From: a bacterium
GTDB lineage: Bacteria; Cyanobacteriota; Vampirovibrionia; Gastranaerophilales; JAILCC01
Length of the DNA stretch: 37,128 nucleotides
Direction of reading: 5' to 3'
NCBI GenBank assembly: GCA_024680555.1
Contig: JAILCC010000009.1
Span: 1-37,128, forward strand
Below the pieces are notes generated by a model. The model was not told where the DNA came from, did not search any database, and saw nothing but the letters and a program-made list of their open reading frames with translations. Position 1 is the stretch's first letter, and the number at the start of each line of letters is the position of its first letter. The position numbers were made by a program, and so were the translations under genes. Positions 1-9,875 of the stretch are shown here, piece by piece.

Positions 1-1
1 A

Positions 2-544
2 GGCGAAAACGAAGGATTTGTATTTGAAAACAAAATCGTCGGTGGTGCTATTCCTAAAGAATACATTGAACCTGCAAGAAAAGGTATGGAAGAAGCTCTT
101 GAAGGCGGTATCTTAGCAGGATATCCGATGATTGACGTTAAGGTTGAACTTTACGATGGAAGTTACCACGAAGTCGACTCTTCAGAAATGGCATTTAAAA
201 TTGCCGGTTCTATGGCTATCAAAGACGGTTGCAAAAAGGCTAACCCTGTTATCTTAGAACCTATGATGAAAGTTGAAATCGAAATTCCTGATGAATTTAC
301 AGGTACGATTATCGGCGATATCTCAAGAAGAAGAGGTCGTGTTGAAGGTCAAGAACCTCTCGGCAACACAGGTAACGTAATCGTTAGAGCTTTAGTCCCT
401 CTTGCAAATATGTTCGGTTATGCAACTGACTTGCGTTCTAATACACAAGGCAGAGGCACATTCTCAATGGAATTTTCTAATTACGAACAAGTTCCTACGA
501 ACATTAAAGAAGAAATTATTGCAAAAGCAGGTGCTAACGCATAA
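2..544 (+). CDS. fusA: Elongation factor G, C-terminal part (5' end outside window)
   Basis: The frame is open from base 2 and ends at TAA 542-544, so only the last ~180 residues of a ~700-residue protein are present. It covers the end of domain IV and all of domain V of the translocation GTPase. Family landmarks visible are '[15 protein letters not shown]' at the start of the window, '[12 protein letters not shown]', '[14 protein letters not shown]' and 'RRRGRVEG'. The GTPase domain lies upstream of the window. EF-G moves tRNA and mRNA through the ribosome. An intrinsic terminator follows 13 bases after the stop, so fusA is the last gene of its transcript, as is common for a str-type operon. 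The call is secure; the first in-window ATG (86) is internal and is not the start. Confidence 0.97.
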   Translation, partial: GENEGFVFENKIVGGAIPKEYIEPARKGMEEALEGGILAGYPMIDVKVELYDGSYHEVDSSEMAFKIAGSMAIKDGCKKANPVILEPMMKVEIEIPDEFTGTIIGDISRRRGRVEGQEPLGNTGNVIVRALVPLANMFGYATDLRSNTQGRGTFSMEFSNYEQVPTNIKEEIIAKAGANA

Positions 545-556
545 TAAAAAATAAAC

Positions 557-590
557 AAAAAACGACCTTGATTTTTCAAGGTCGTTTTTT
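557..590. terminator. Bidirectional intrinsic terminator between fusA and ABC permease genes
   Basis: Stem ACGACCTTGA (562-571) and TCAAGGTCGT (576-585) with a TTTT loop, flanked by an A-run on the left and a T-run on the right. It works in both directions, closing fusA (+) and the convergent permease pair (-). Confidence 0.93.
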
Positions 591-606
591 GTTGCAAACG
601 AAAGAA

Positions 607-1452
607 TTATCCCTTTACTGCGCCTTGAGTTTGTCCGCCAACAAAGTGTTTTTGCAGAGCGAGGAAGAATATAATAATAGGGATAGTTGATATTATTGCT
701 CCTGCCGAAATCAATCTCCAATTTGAACTAAAGAAGCCTTGAAGATAATTTAGCCCGACAGGGAGAGTGAACATTTCCTGTTTTGTAAGAACGATACTGG
801 GCCACAAAAATTCTCCCCAGCATCCTACAAAAGTAAATATTGCAAGCGTTGCAAGAGAGGGTTTTACAAGCGGCATAAGCACTCTGAACCAAATTTGAAA
901 AACGTTGCATCCGTCTATGATTGCAGCTTCTTCAAGCTCTTTTGGTATTGCCATAAATGCCTGCCGCATCAACAATATTCCAAAAGCGCTTACTCCAAAA
1001 GGCAGTATCATTCCCAAAAAACCTGCCACTGCGCCGTTAGAGTCAACGAGATTTAATCGTAAGGTCAAAAGATATAACGGTATCATGATAACTTGAAAAG
1101 GTACCATCATTGTTGCAAGAGTGGCGAAAAACGTATAGTTTTTCCCCTTAAATTCCATTCTTGCAAGGGGATATGCCGCAAGAGAAGCAAATAACAGGTT
1201 TAAAATAATTGTTGCCACCGTTACAATAGTGCTGTTTATTATGTAACCCATAAACGGTACTTGATTCCATGCATCTATAAAATTTTGAAAAGTTATGTGT
1301 TCCGGAATAAACCTTGGCGGATATGCAAAAATGTTTTCCACGTTAGATTTTAGTGCGGTTGAAATCAGCCAAATGAAAGGTCCGATAGAAACAATTGTGA
1401 AAAAAATCAAAAACAAATGGGAAGAAAGAGATTTTAATAATTTTCTAAACAC
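607..1452 (-). CDS. Carbohydrate ABC transporter permease, MalG/UgpE type
   Basis: 281-residue inner-membrane permease of the binding-protein-dependent sugar importer family (CUT1). Six hydrophobic segments are visible. The cytoplasmic EAA loop that docks the ATPase reads 'EEAAIIDGCNVFQIWFRVLM' at roughly residues 185-204. The C-terminus 'GGQTQGAVKG' is typical of the MalG/AraQ side. The start is GTG at 1452-1450, set by a strong AAGGAGG 8-9 bases upstream. It overlaps the preceding permease by 8 bases, so the pair is translationally coupled. No binding protein or ATPase gene is in the window. Substrate cannot be read from the sequence; glycerol-3-phosphate, maltose-type or other oligosaccharides are possible. 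Confidence 0.93.
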   Translation of the reverse strand: MFRKLLKSLSSHLFLIFFTIVSIGPFIWLISTALKSNVENIFAYPPRFIPEHITFQNFIDAWNQVPFMGYIINSTIVTVATIILNLLFASLAAYPLARMEFKGKNYTFFATLATMMVPFQVIMIPLYLLTLRLNLVDSNGAVAGFLGMILPFGVSAFGILLMRQAFMAIPKELEEAAIIDGCNVFQIWFRVLMPLVKPSLATLAIFTFVGCWGEFLWPSIVLTKQEMFTLPVGLNYLQGFFSSNWRLISAGAIISTIPIIIFFLALQKHFVGGQTQGAVKG

Positions 1453-2323
1453 CGAAATTTCCTCCTTCTATTTTTTTGATATTTAGTACGCTTATTGCCA
1501 TTATTATTATCATCAGAACAACTCCGCACGCTGAAGCATATCCTAAATCGAGGTTTTCAAAAGCTTTTTGATATATATAATAAACAACAGTCATACTTGA
1601 ATTAAGGGGACCGCCTTGTGTCATAACATAGATTTCGACAAAGACTTTCATTGCGCTAATTGAACTTATGATACTCACAAGGGCTATTGCAGGCAGTAAG
1701 TGCGGAATTGTTACGGCAAGATGTTTTTGAAAAAGGTTTGCCCCATCTATGTCGGCGGCTTCGTACAGGTCATTGGGAACGCTCGTGAGCGCAGCCAAAT
1801 AAATCATCATATAATATCCGAGTCCTTTCCATACGGTTACCGCAATAACCGAAAAAATAGAGTATTTGGGATCTGTCAGCCAGCCTATTTTTTCAACCCC
1901 CAATATGCTTATAAAATAATTTAAAATTCCGCTGTCCGCATATAACCACTTCCATGCAATACCTGCTACGACTATAGAAACGACAACAGGCATATAAATA
2001 GAAACTCTGTAAAAGTTTATAAACTTTAGTTTTTGATTTATTACTATTGCAATAATCAGCGGAATTATGACAAGAAGCGGGACTGCTACAACCAAATATA
2101 CAACGGTATTCCACATCGTTTTCCAAAATAATGAGGAGTGAAAAAGGGTTGTATAGTTGCTTAAACCGACAAAGACCGGATTATAGATATCGTTTGAATA
2201 ATCAAGAGTACTTATGTAAAAACTTTCAAAAAACGGTATGAAAAAAAATACGATAAGCAGTATTAGCGCAGGCGCTAAAAACAAATAAGGAACGTATTTT
2301 TTACAGTATCTTGAATAATCCAT
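1445..2323 (-). CDS. Carbohydrate ABC transporter permease, MalF/UgpA type
   Basis: 292-residue membrane permease, first gene of a two-gene unit with the MalG-type partner. About six hydrophobic helices are visible. The EAA loop is at roughly 195-215 ('DLYEAADIDGANLFQKHLAV'), and the C-terminal region 'MTQGGPLNSSMTVVYYIYQK' is characteristic of the MalF/UgpA/LacF half. It starts at ATG 2323-2321 with no Shine-Dalgarno. A -10 box ends 6 bases before the ATG, so the mRNA may be leaderless. Importers of this class also need a solute-binding protein and an ATPase; the divergent neighbour is ahcY, so those must be encoded elsewhere or shared with another system. Confidence 0.93.
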   Translation of the reverse strand: MDYSRYCKKYVPYLFLAPALILLIVFFFIPFFESFYISTLDYSNDIYNPVFVGLSNYTTLFHSSLFWKTMWNTVVYLVVAVPLLVIIPLIIAIVINQKLKFINFYRVSIYMPVVVSIVVAGIAWKWLYADSGILNYFISILGVEKIGWLTDPKYSIFSVIAVTVWKGLGYYMMIYLAALTSVPNDLYEAADIDGANLFQKHLAVTIPHLLPAIALVSIISSISAMKVFVEIYVMTQGGPLNSSMTVVYYIYQKAFENLDLGYASACGVVLMIIIMAISVLNIKKIEGGNFGV

Positions 2324-2329
2324 AATCTA

Positions 2330-2358
2330 ATTGTAGCAAGTTTGTTGCGTTAAAGCAA
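2330..2358 (-). promoter_or_regulatory. Promoter of ABC permease pair, predicted leaderless
   Basis: -35 TTGCTT (2358-2353), 17-base spacer, -10 TACAAT (2335-2330). The A of the start codon (2323) is 7 bases past the -10, where transcription normally starts, and no Shine-Dalgarno is present. Confidence 0.6.
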
Positions 2359-2493
2359 AATGTTTTAAAAATGAGAAAAATTTTGCTTTTTTACTAAGAA
2401 TGTAACAATTTGTGTTGCATGTGTGAAAATATTTCTTTATGCCTTTTATTTATAATGTTTTCGTACTACAATCTTGGTAAACAAATAGCATGA

Positions 2494-3783
<1,290 letters not shown>

Positions 3784-3812
3784 TTTACACTTTAGTTTTT
3801 GTTTATTAAATG

Positions 3813-3821
3813 TGCTAAAAT
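3813..3821 (+). promoter_or_regulatory. Extended -10 promoter of aroA, predicted leaderless
   Basis: TGCTAAAAT (TG 3813-3814, TAAAAT 3816-3821). The aroA ATG begins at 3828, 7 bases past the -10, and no Shine-Dalgarno is present. No clear -35, as expected for an extended -10. Confidence 0.6.
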
Positions 3822-3827
3822 ACTTTT

Positions 3828-5111
3828 ATGCAAACAAAATCTGGAAAAGTAAAAAAGTTAAAAGGCTTTATTGAAGTCCCTTCCGATAAATCTCTCAGCC
3901 ATAGAGCGGTTATGCTCGGGTGTCTTTGCGGCGGGAAAGTAAAAGTAAAAAATTTTTCCAAAGGAGAAGACTGCCAAAATACGCTAAAGATTTTTCGCCA
4001 AATGGGAGTAGGGGTAGATTTTGTTGATGAAAAGAATTTTATGCTGAATTCCAAAGGATTAACTCGCCCTGAGAACCCATTATACGCAGGAAATTCGGGT
4101 ACAACCATGCGGTTGTTGTCGGGGATTTTGGCAGGACAAGATTTTGAAAGTCAAATAGAGGGTGATATCAGTCTTTCAAAACGCCCCATGAAAAGAATAA
4201 TCGAACCCTTGCGCCTTATGGGTGCTGATATATCTTCTAAAAATGATGATTTCAGAGCGCCTTTAATTATAAAACCCGCTCAATTATCTTCAATAGAGTA
4301 CGTTTCCCCTATTGCAAGCGCACAGGTAAAATCATGTATTCTCTTTGCGGGGCTTTTTGCAAATGGCAAGACAAAAGTTTCCGAACCTTATAAATCTCGT
4401 GACCATTCCGAAAGAATGCTAAAATATCTCGGCGCAAATATTGAAACTGACGGTTTGAGCGTCTATATTGAACGTTCAAAACTTGAGCCTAAAGAAATTG
4501 AGATTTCGGGTGATATTTCCTCTGCTGCGTTTTTCTTTGTGGCGGCTTCTATTGTTCCCGATTCGTGCATTATCGTTAAAAATGTCAATATAAATCCGAC
4601 ACGGACAGGAATTATTGATGTTATGAAAAAAATGGGTGCAAATGTAGAAATTCTTGATGAGAAAAAAGTTTGCGGAGAAAATGTTGCGGATATAAAAGTT
4701 TGTTACAGCGAAAATTTAAAAGGAATAACAATCGAGGGTGAAATTATTCCTAGATTGATTGACGAGCTGCCGGTTATTGCCGTTCTTGCTTCTCAGGCTG
4801 AGGGAGAAACCGTAGTAAAAGATGCTCAAGATTTGCGTAATAAAGAATCTGACAGGATAAAATCGGTTGTAAGAGAGTTTTCAAAAATAGGAATAAACAT
4901 AGAAGAAACGCAAGACGGTTTTGTTATAAACGGAAAAACTCCGTTATTCGGAGGGAAAGAAATAGACACGTATCATGACCACAGACTTGCCATGAGTGCG
5001 TATGTAGCAGGATTGATTTGCCAAGAGCCTGTTGTTATAAACGATTTTGAATGGGTAAATACTTCTTTTCCCGAATTTTTAGAATTGATGAATAATTTAA
5101 TTGAGGAATAA
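3828..5111 (+). CDS. aroA: 3-phosphoshikimate 1-carboxyvinyltransferase (EPSP synthase)
   Basis: 427-residue cytoplasmic enzyme of the shikimate pathway, joining shikimate-3-phosphate and PEP. N-terminal 'VPSDKSLSHRAVMLGCL' carries the S3P/PEP-binding Lys-Ser-Ser-His-Arg set. 'NSGTTMRLLSGIL' (about residues 88-100) is the second signature, followed by 'SKRPMKRIIEPL' and, near the end, 'DHRLAMSAYVAGL'. The glyphosate-contact loop reads 'AGNSGTTMR' with Gly-Asn rather than the LFLGNAGTAMR form of enteric enzymes, as in class II-like enzymes. First gene of aroA-plsC-dtd; plsC starts 2 bases after its stop. There is no Shine-Dalgarno, consistent with a leaderless start. Confidence 0.96.
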   Translation: MQTKSGKVKKLKGFIEVPSDKSLSHRAVMLGCLCGGKVKVKNFSKGEDCQNTLKIFRQMGVGVDFVDEKNFMLNSKGLTRPENPLYAGNSGTTMRLLSGILAGQDFESQIEGDISLSKRPMKRIIEPLRLMGADISSKNDDFRAPLIIKPAQLSSIEYVSPIASAQVKSCILFAGLFANGKTKVSEPYKSRDHSERMLKYLGANIETDGLSVYIERSKLEPKEIEISGDISSAAFFFVAASIVPDSCIIVKNVNINPTRTGIIDVMKKMGANVEILDEKKVCGENVADIKVCYSENLKGITIEGEIIPRLIDELPVIAVLASQAEGETVVKDAQDLRNKESDRIKSVVREFSKIGINIEETQDGFVINGKTPLFGGKEIDTYHDHRLAMSAYVAGLICQEPVVINDFEWVNTSFPEFLELMNNLIEE

Positions 5112-5113
5112 AT

Positions 5114-5899
5114 ATGGAAAAAGAAAAAAAACAAAAAAGAAATTATGCAAAGAGAGAAGAAAAGGAATACAACTACGGAGTAGAATTTTTTCAGCGGTTT
5201 GCAATTTCCGTTATAGTAATTCCTTGTATAAAATTATTTTATGAAATTGAGATTGACGGTATAAATAATATTCCAGAAGAGGAGTCTTTTATTCTTGCTC
5301 CGACACATACAAATTATCTTGATCCGTTGCTTGCATATTATGCCACCAAAAGACCTGCGGCATTTATGGCAAAAAAAGAATTATTTGATAATCCCATATT
5401 GGGGCCGTTGATTGTTGCGCTCGGTGCGTTTGCGGTGAACAGAGAAAAACTTGAAATTGCAACGATAAAAACGGCGCAAATGATTATAAAAACTAAAAAA
5501 TGGATATTGTCTTTATTCCCTCAAGGCGGACGAGATAAAGCCAAAAAAATTACAAAAATCACTCCGGGTTTTGCTTATTTTGCAAGAGTTGCCCAATCAA
5601 AAGTGCTCCCTGTTTCTATTACCACCAGAGAAAATAAAAGGAAAGAAACAGGTCTTATTTCAAGGCTTGAGACACTTTTTGATGATACACCTCTTTTTAC
5701 AAAACTCTTTTCTTCCTTTTTAACTTATGAAATTAAAATAGGAAAGCCGATTGAATATTCAAAAAATCTCGGTGAAACAATGGAAAAATGGTGTGATGAA
5801 ATTTGTGCAATAAGCGAATATACCGTTGATGAAAAAGTAAAACAAAAAATAAAGGCGGAAAAAGAAAAAGAAAATGAAAGTGCTGATTCAAAGAGTTAA
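5114..5899 (+). CDS. plsC: Lysophospholipid acyltransferase (PlsC-like)
   Basis: 261 residues, similar in length to 1-acyl-glycerol-3-phosphate acyltransferases that make phosphatidic acid at the inner membrane. The catalytic HX4D motif is seen in 'APTHTNYLDP' (about residues 62-71). The second glycerol-phosphate-binding block is 'LFPQGGRDK' instead of the usual FPEGTRS, so Glu to Gln and Thr to Gly at conserved positions. Hydrophobic stretches near 30-45 and 90-110 could be membrane-associating. The N- and C-termini are very Lys/Glu-rich. A GAGG site sits just before ATG 5114. The 3' end overlaps dtd by 26 bases. Function as the true PlsC or as a paralogue acting on another acceptor is unresolved. 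Confidence 0.83.
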   Translation: MEKEKKQKRNYAKREEKEYNYGVEFFQRFAISVIVIPCIKLFYEIEIDGINNIPEEESFILAPTHTNYLDPLLAYYATKRPAAFMAKKELFDNPILGPLIVALGAFAVNREKLEIATIKTAQMIIKTKKWILSLFPQGGRDKAKKITKITPGFAYFARVAQSKVLPVSITTRENKRKETGLISRLETLFDDTPLFTKLFSSFLTYEIKIGKPIEYSKNLGETMEKWCDEICAISEYTVDEKVKQKIKAEKEKENESADSKS

Positions 5900-6311
5900 A
5901 AATGCAAGCGTAACAATAAATAATGAGCTTTTTTCTTCAACGAATAAAGGTTTGTTGTTGTTTCTCGGCGTTGAAAAAAAAGATACCATTCAAGAAGCTG
6001 ATTGGCTTGTTGATAAAACGTTAAAGCTGAGAATTTTTGAGGACGAAAATGAAAAAATGAATTTGTCCGTTCAAGATGTTGGCGGAGAGATAATGGTTGT
6101 TTCTCAATTTACACTGGCGGGAGATTGTAAAAAAGGTACAAGACCGAGTTTTGATAATGCAAAAGCACCGTCTGAAGCGAATGAACTGTATGAATATTTT
6201 GTTTCAAAATTAAAAAAATCGGGTTTAAATGTTCAAACAGGAGTTTTTGGCGCAATGATGGATATTTCTTTGATAAATGACGGTCCTGTAACTTTTATGT
6301 TAGAGAAGTAA
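5874..6311 (+). CDS. dtd: D-aminoacyl-tRNA deacylase
   Basis: 145 residues, the standard DTD length. It hydrolyses D-aminoacyl-tRNA (and mischarged Gly-tRNA-Ala) to keep the L-amino-acid code clean. The first residues 'MKVLIQRVKNASVTI' match the family N-terminus, which fixes the start at ATG 5874 even though this lies 26 bases inside the end of plsC. Catalytic motifs are visible as 'SQFTLAGDCKKGTRPSF' (about 79-95) and 'NDGPVTF' near the C-terminus, the latter being the cross-subunit Gly-cisPro motif. Third gene of aroA-plsC-dtd. Confidence 0.96.
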   Translation: MKVLIQRVKNASVTINNELFSSTNKGLLLFLGVEKKDTIQEADWLVDKTLKLRIFEDENEKMNLSVQDVGGEIMVVSQFTLAGDCKKGTRPSFDNAKAPSEANELYEYFVSKLKKSGLNVQTGVFGAMMDISLINDGPVTFMLEK

Positions 6312-6323
6312 AAAGCTACCTTT

Positions 6324-6352
6324 TTTACTATCTTTTCTTTTCGTGCTAAAAT
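6324..6352 (+). promoter_or_regulatory. Promoter of lepB-folP-rqcH
   Basis: -35 TTTACT (6324-6329), 17-base spacer, extended -10 TGC-TAAAAT (6344-6352). Start of transcription would be near 6359, about 22 bases before the lepB start codon. Confidence 0.7.
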
Positions 6353-6380
6353 ATTATCAGTACAGAGGGGAGAAATTCTT

Positions 6381-7004
6381 TTGGAAAAGGAAAAGAAATC
6401 TTTTATAAGAGAACTTGTCGAGACAATAGTTGTTGTAGCCTTTTTGGTTATTGTGATAAGAGGATTTGTCGGCGAGCCCAGATGGATACCGTCTGCTTCT
6501 ATGAGAGCAACGCTTCTTGAGGGTGACAGGGTTTTTATTGAAAAAATTACAACCAAACATAATTTCAGAGAAATAAAAAGAGGGGATATTCTTGTTTTTT
6601 ATCCGCCCTTTACAAAGTTGAGACCGGGTTTGTGGGCAAAGTTTACCAGATTTGTCGGACTTTTTGATAAGAATGAAGCGTACATAAAAAGAGTGGTTGC
6701 AACAGAGGGTGAAAAGTTTAAAATAGGTTCGGATGCAAAAACCGGCAGAAGCGTTGTTTATATTAACGGCAAACAGCTGAAAGAAGATTATTTGTATGAT
6801 AATGCTACGAGAGAATGCGTTGAGGATATGACCTGTGAGGGAACAGTTCCCAAAGGAATGCTTTTGATGCTTGGAGATAATCGCGCAAATAGCCAAGACG
6901 GCAGATATTGGGGATTTCTTCCGAAAGACAGAGTTATAGGACGTGCCGTTTTTATGTTTTGGCCGCTCAATCGTTTGAGAATATTCACAACTCCTGAATA
7001 TTAG
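6381..7004 (+). CDS. lepB: Signal peptidase I
   Basis: 207-residue membrane serine protease that removes signal peptides from exported proteins. One N-terminal membrane helix (about residues 12-27) is followed by box B 'SASMRATL' with the nucleophile Ser40, box D with the general base Lys103 ('YIKRVVATEGE'), and box E 'GDNRANSQDGR'. Box B has Ala where most family members have Pro (SMxPTL). The start is TTG at 6381, preceded by GAGGGGAG at about 10 bases; no better ATG precedes the membrane helix. It has its own promoter and is followed 8 bases later by folP. Confidence 0.95.
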   Translation: MEKEKKSFIRELVETIVVVAFLVIVIRGFVGEPRWIPSASMRATLLEGDRVFIEKITTKHNFREIKRGDILVFYPPFTKLRPGLWAKFTRFVGLFDKNEAYIKRVVATEGEKFKIGSDAKTGRSVVYINGKQLKEDYLYDNATRECVEDMTCEGTVPKGMLLMLGDNRANSQDGRYWGFLPKDRVIGRAVFMFWPLNRLRIFTTPEY

Positions 7005-7012
7005 GAGGGTTT

Positions 7013-8152
7013 ATGGAAGATTTTTTAATTAAAAATTTTTCCCAAAATGATATTGAAAAGGAGCTTGATTTTGTCGGTTTTGATGAAGCTTACCTAAAAA
7101 CAGCTTCTAATAAGTTTGTTTCTAATCTCTACAAAATATATTCGCTCACTCCTATTCAAGCGGTGATTTTAAAGCAAACGGCTCTTTCTTGCGGAACAGA
7201 TTGCGCCGTACATAGAGATGTTGTGACACAAACGGTCGAAAAAAGTGACGTTATTCTTTTCGGCACAAATTCTCAAATAAAAAACATAATAAAAAAGCTA
7301 TACATTCAGCCTTTTGGCTTAAAAATACTGGCAAAAAATTTGGAAGAAAAGCTGTCGGGAGCTTCTAAAAAATGGATTGGAAAAACCTATATAATGGGGA
7401 TATTAAACATTACAGATAATTCTTTTTCTGATGGTGGTGAGTTTTTTGAAAAGGAAAAAGCTCTTGAACATTTTTCGCAATTGCTTTCTGATGGAGCGGA
7501 TATCGTAGATATAGGTGCGGAATCAACCGCTCCAAAGTCAGAGCCGATACCTCAAGAGGCGGAGTTAGAGAGACTCGAACCGATTTTGCCCGAATGCAGA
7601 AAATTGTTCCCTAAAACGATTATAAGCGTTGATACAAGAAATGCTTTAACCGCAAAGTCTGCAATAGGTATGGGGGCAGATATTATCAATGATGTGTCGG
7701 GCATGATGCATGATGAAAAAATGGTGGAAGTTTTAACCAATTCTGAGGCTGATATTGTTTTAACTTTTGATGATGAAATAAAAACGGAAAAAACCCTTGA
7801 CGAAACGATAAAAGGTTTAATGCGCAGAGTTGAATTGTGTGAACAAAACGGAATAGCAAGGAACAGAATTATTTTGGATGCAGGTCTTGGTTTTAATAAA
7901 ACTTTTGAACAAAATATTGAACTGATTAAAAACGCATCCGAGCTTTGTTCTCTTGACTTTCCTGTATTATACGGAATTTCAAGAAAATCTTTTATCCAAA
8001 AAATAACGGGTTTACTTCCCAAAGAAACAGAAGAAGCAAATATTTCTATTGGTGCATATTTGGCTACCCAAGGGGTAAATATATTAAGGGTTCACAATGT
8101 AAAAGGTCATAAAATAGGCTTAAATGCTCTTGATAAGGTGATTTATGATTAA
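7013..8152 (+). CDS. folP: Dihydropteroate synthase with N-terminal extension
   Basis: 379 residues, about 100 longer than the usual enzyme. The C-terminal ~260 residues are a classic DHPS TIM barrel that joins p-aminobenzoate to hydroxymethyl-dihydropterin diphosphate for folate. Landmarks are 'IMGILNITDNSFSDGG', 'DIGAESTAPKSEP', 'ISVDTRNA', 'IINDVSG', 'DAGLGFNKT', 'GISRKSFI' and 'LRVHNVKGH'. Residues ~1-120 form an extra domain that I cannot assign; comparable extensions occur in some Firmicutes/Thermotogae-type DHPS. AGGAGG sits right before ATG 7013. The next gene starts 8 bases inside its 3' end. Confidence 0.94.
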   Translation: MEDFLIKNFSQNDIEKELDFVGFDEAYLKTASNKFVSNLYKIYSLTPIQAVILKQTALSCGTDCAVHRDVVTQTVEKSDVILFGTNSQIKNIIKKLYIQPFGLKILAKNLEEKLSGASKKWIGKTYIMGILNITDNSFSDGGEFFEKEKALEHFSQLLSDGADIVDIGAESTAPKSEPIPQEAELERLEPILPECRKLFPKTIISVDTRNALTAKSAIGMGADIINDVSGMMHDEKMVEVLTNSEADIVLTFDDEIKTEKTLDETIKGLMRRVELCEQNGIARNRIILDAGLGFNKTFEQNIELIKNASELCSLDFPVLYGISRKSFIQKITGLLPKETEEANISIGAYLATQGVNILRVHNVKGHKIGLNALDKVIYD

Positions 8153-9845
8153 CTTTGATTCATTGACCTTGACGGCTCTTTTAAATGAAATAAAGCCTGT
8201 TGTTGAAAATGCAAGAGTGCAAAAAATTCGTCAGCCAAACAGGCAGGAATTGATTTTGACGCTTCGCAGCAACTCCAAAAATAATACACTGTTTATTTCG
8301 ACAAAGCCATCTTTTGCGCATTTATGCCTGCTTGAAGAAAAAAATAAAAAGTATCGGCTTTTTGATTTTCCGACTTCTCCGCCAATGTTTTGTATGTTGT
8401 TGAGAAAATATTTGGAAAATTCTAAAATTGAAAAGGTTGTTCAGCCGCCTCATGAAAGGATAGTAGAGTTTTATTTTACTGCGTATGGTGAGCTTGGAGA
8501 AACAATAAAACTTGTCCTTGCAGTTGAACTTATGGGTAAACATAGCAATATGATTTTGTACAATGCTGATACCAAGATTATCGTGGGTTGTGCGCACAAT
8601 GTAGGCGAAGAAAAAAGTAAAACACGTGAACTTGCCGGCGGTTTAAATTATGTATATCCGCCCAAAACCTATAAAAAAGATATTTTGGAAATTTCTTTTG
8701 AAGAATTTTTTGCTCTTTCCCGTTCTATAAAAACCACATTCCCTAACTGGTTGAATGAAACTTTTTACGACATAAGCATTCCTATGGCAAAAGAATTGTG
8801 CAAGGCAAATAATATTCCAGTTGCGGATGATTTTGGTTTTGCTCTTTCACAAGAATTACTCAAGAAAGTTTTTGAAGAATTAAAAGAAAAATTATTATTA
8901 AACAATATAAAACCGTCTGTTTCCAACGATTTTGAAGAATTTTCTTTAAATGATATATATGAGAACAAATGCGAAAAGGTTAATTTTATGGTTGACCTTT
9001 ACTTTGGCAAAAATTCTTTTAATGAAATGTTGGAGCGAAAAAGAAAAAGCCTAAAAAGCCTTGTTGACAGAGAAATTAAGAAAGTGAAACGTCTTATAAA
9101 AAAACTTTCTCTCGGCGATGATTTTGAGGAAAAAATATTATTGTACAAGCAGATGGCAGACACTCTTATGGCAAATATTCACTTAAAAAATCTTTTAAAA
9201 AACAAAGTTGAATTGAATAATGTTCATACCGGTGAAAGTATTGTCATAGAAGTTGATACGGCTCTTTCTATAAATGATAATGCCCAGAATTATTACAAAC
9301 TCTATTCAAAAGCCAAAAAGACTAAAATTAGCAACGAAGAACTTTATGAAAAATATAAAGAGAAAGAAAATTACTTTTTGAGCATAAATTCAGCTTTGGA
9401 TTTGGCTCAAGATGTTGAAATTTTATCCGAAATCGAGGAGGAAATTTCTTTAATTTTGCCCAAACAAAAAGCAAAACCTCCTGAAAAAAGCAAAAAAGTT
9501 GTTATAGAAAGCCTTGAAGAAAAAGGGTATGAGATTTTTATTGGTAAAAATAATAAACAAAATGATTATATTGTTTCCAAGCTTGCTTCTCCCGAAGATT
9601 TTTGGTTTCACGTGCATGGAGATTTCGGCTCGCATGTTTTGGTTAAAAATAAGAAAAAAGAAGATATGTTGCCTGATAAAATTATTTTGAAAGCGGCAAC
9701 TTTGGCTGCAAAATATTCTGAAAAAAAGAATGACACAAAAGCAGATGTTATTTATACAAAGCGCAAGTACCTGCGCAAACCGCCTGCGGCAAATTTGGGG
9801 TATGTAACGTACAAAAACGAAAAAGAAATAACAGTAGAGTTATAA
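8145..9845 (+). CDS. rqcH: NFACT-family ribosome-associated quality control protein (RqcH/FpbA type)
   Basis: 566 residues with the NFACT order. The N-terminal NFACT-N domain begins 'MINFDSLTLTALLNEIKPVV' (to about residue 210). A charged helical/coiled-coil middle follows (about 270-440, 'RKRKSLKSLVDREIKKVKRL'). The NFACT-R domain (about 455-566) includes 'ASPEDFWFHVHGDFGSHV'. In Bacillus, RqcH binds obstructed 50S subunits and adds C-terminal alanine tails; older annotations call the family fibronectin-binding protein. AAGGTG lies just before ATG 8145, which overlaps folP by 8 bases, so translation is coupled. It is the last gene of lepB-folP-rqcH; no terminator is visible before the convergent gene 30 bases away. 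Confidence 0.9.
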   Translation: MINFDSLTLTALLNEIKPVVENARVQKIRQPNRQELILTLRSNSKNNTLFISTKPSFAHLCLLEEKNKKYRLFDFPTSPPMFCMLLRKYLENSKIEKVVQPPHERIVEFYFTAYGELGETIKLVLAVELMGKHSNMILYNADTKIIVGCAHNVGEEKSKTRELAGGLNYVYPPKTYKKDILEISFEEFFALSRSIKTTFPNWLNETFYDISIPMAKELCKANNIPVADDFGFALSQELLKKVFEELKEKLLLNNIKPSVSNDFEEFSLNDIYENKCEKVNFMVDLYFGKNSFNEMLERKRKSLKSLVDREIKKVKRLIKKLSLGDDFEEKILLYKQMADTLMANIHLKNLLKNKVELNNVHTGESIVIEVDTALSINDNAQNYYKLYSKAKKTKISNEELYEKYKEKENYFLSINSALDLAQDVEILSEIEEEISLILPKQKAKPPEKSKKVVIESLEEKGYEIFIGKNNKQNDYIVSKLASPEDFWFHVHGDFGSHVLVKNKKKEDMLPDKIILKAATLAAKYSEKKNDTKADVIYTKRKYLRKPPAANLGYVTYKNEKEITVEL

Positions 9846-9875
9846 CCTCGTGCCGAGAATATATAAGCAGAAGAA

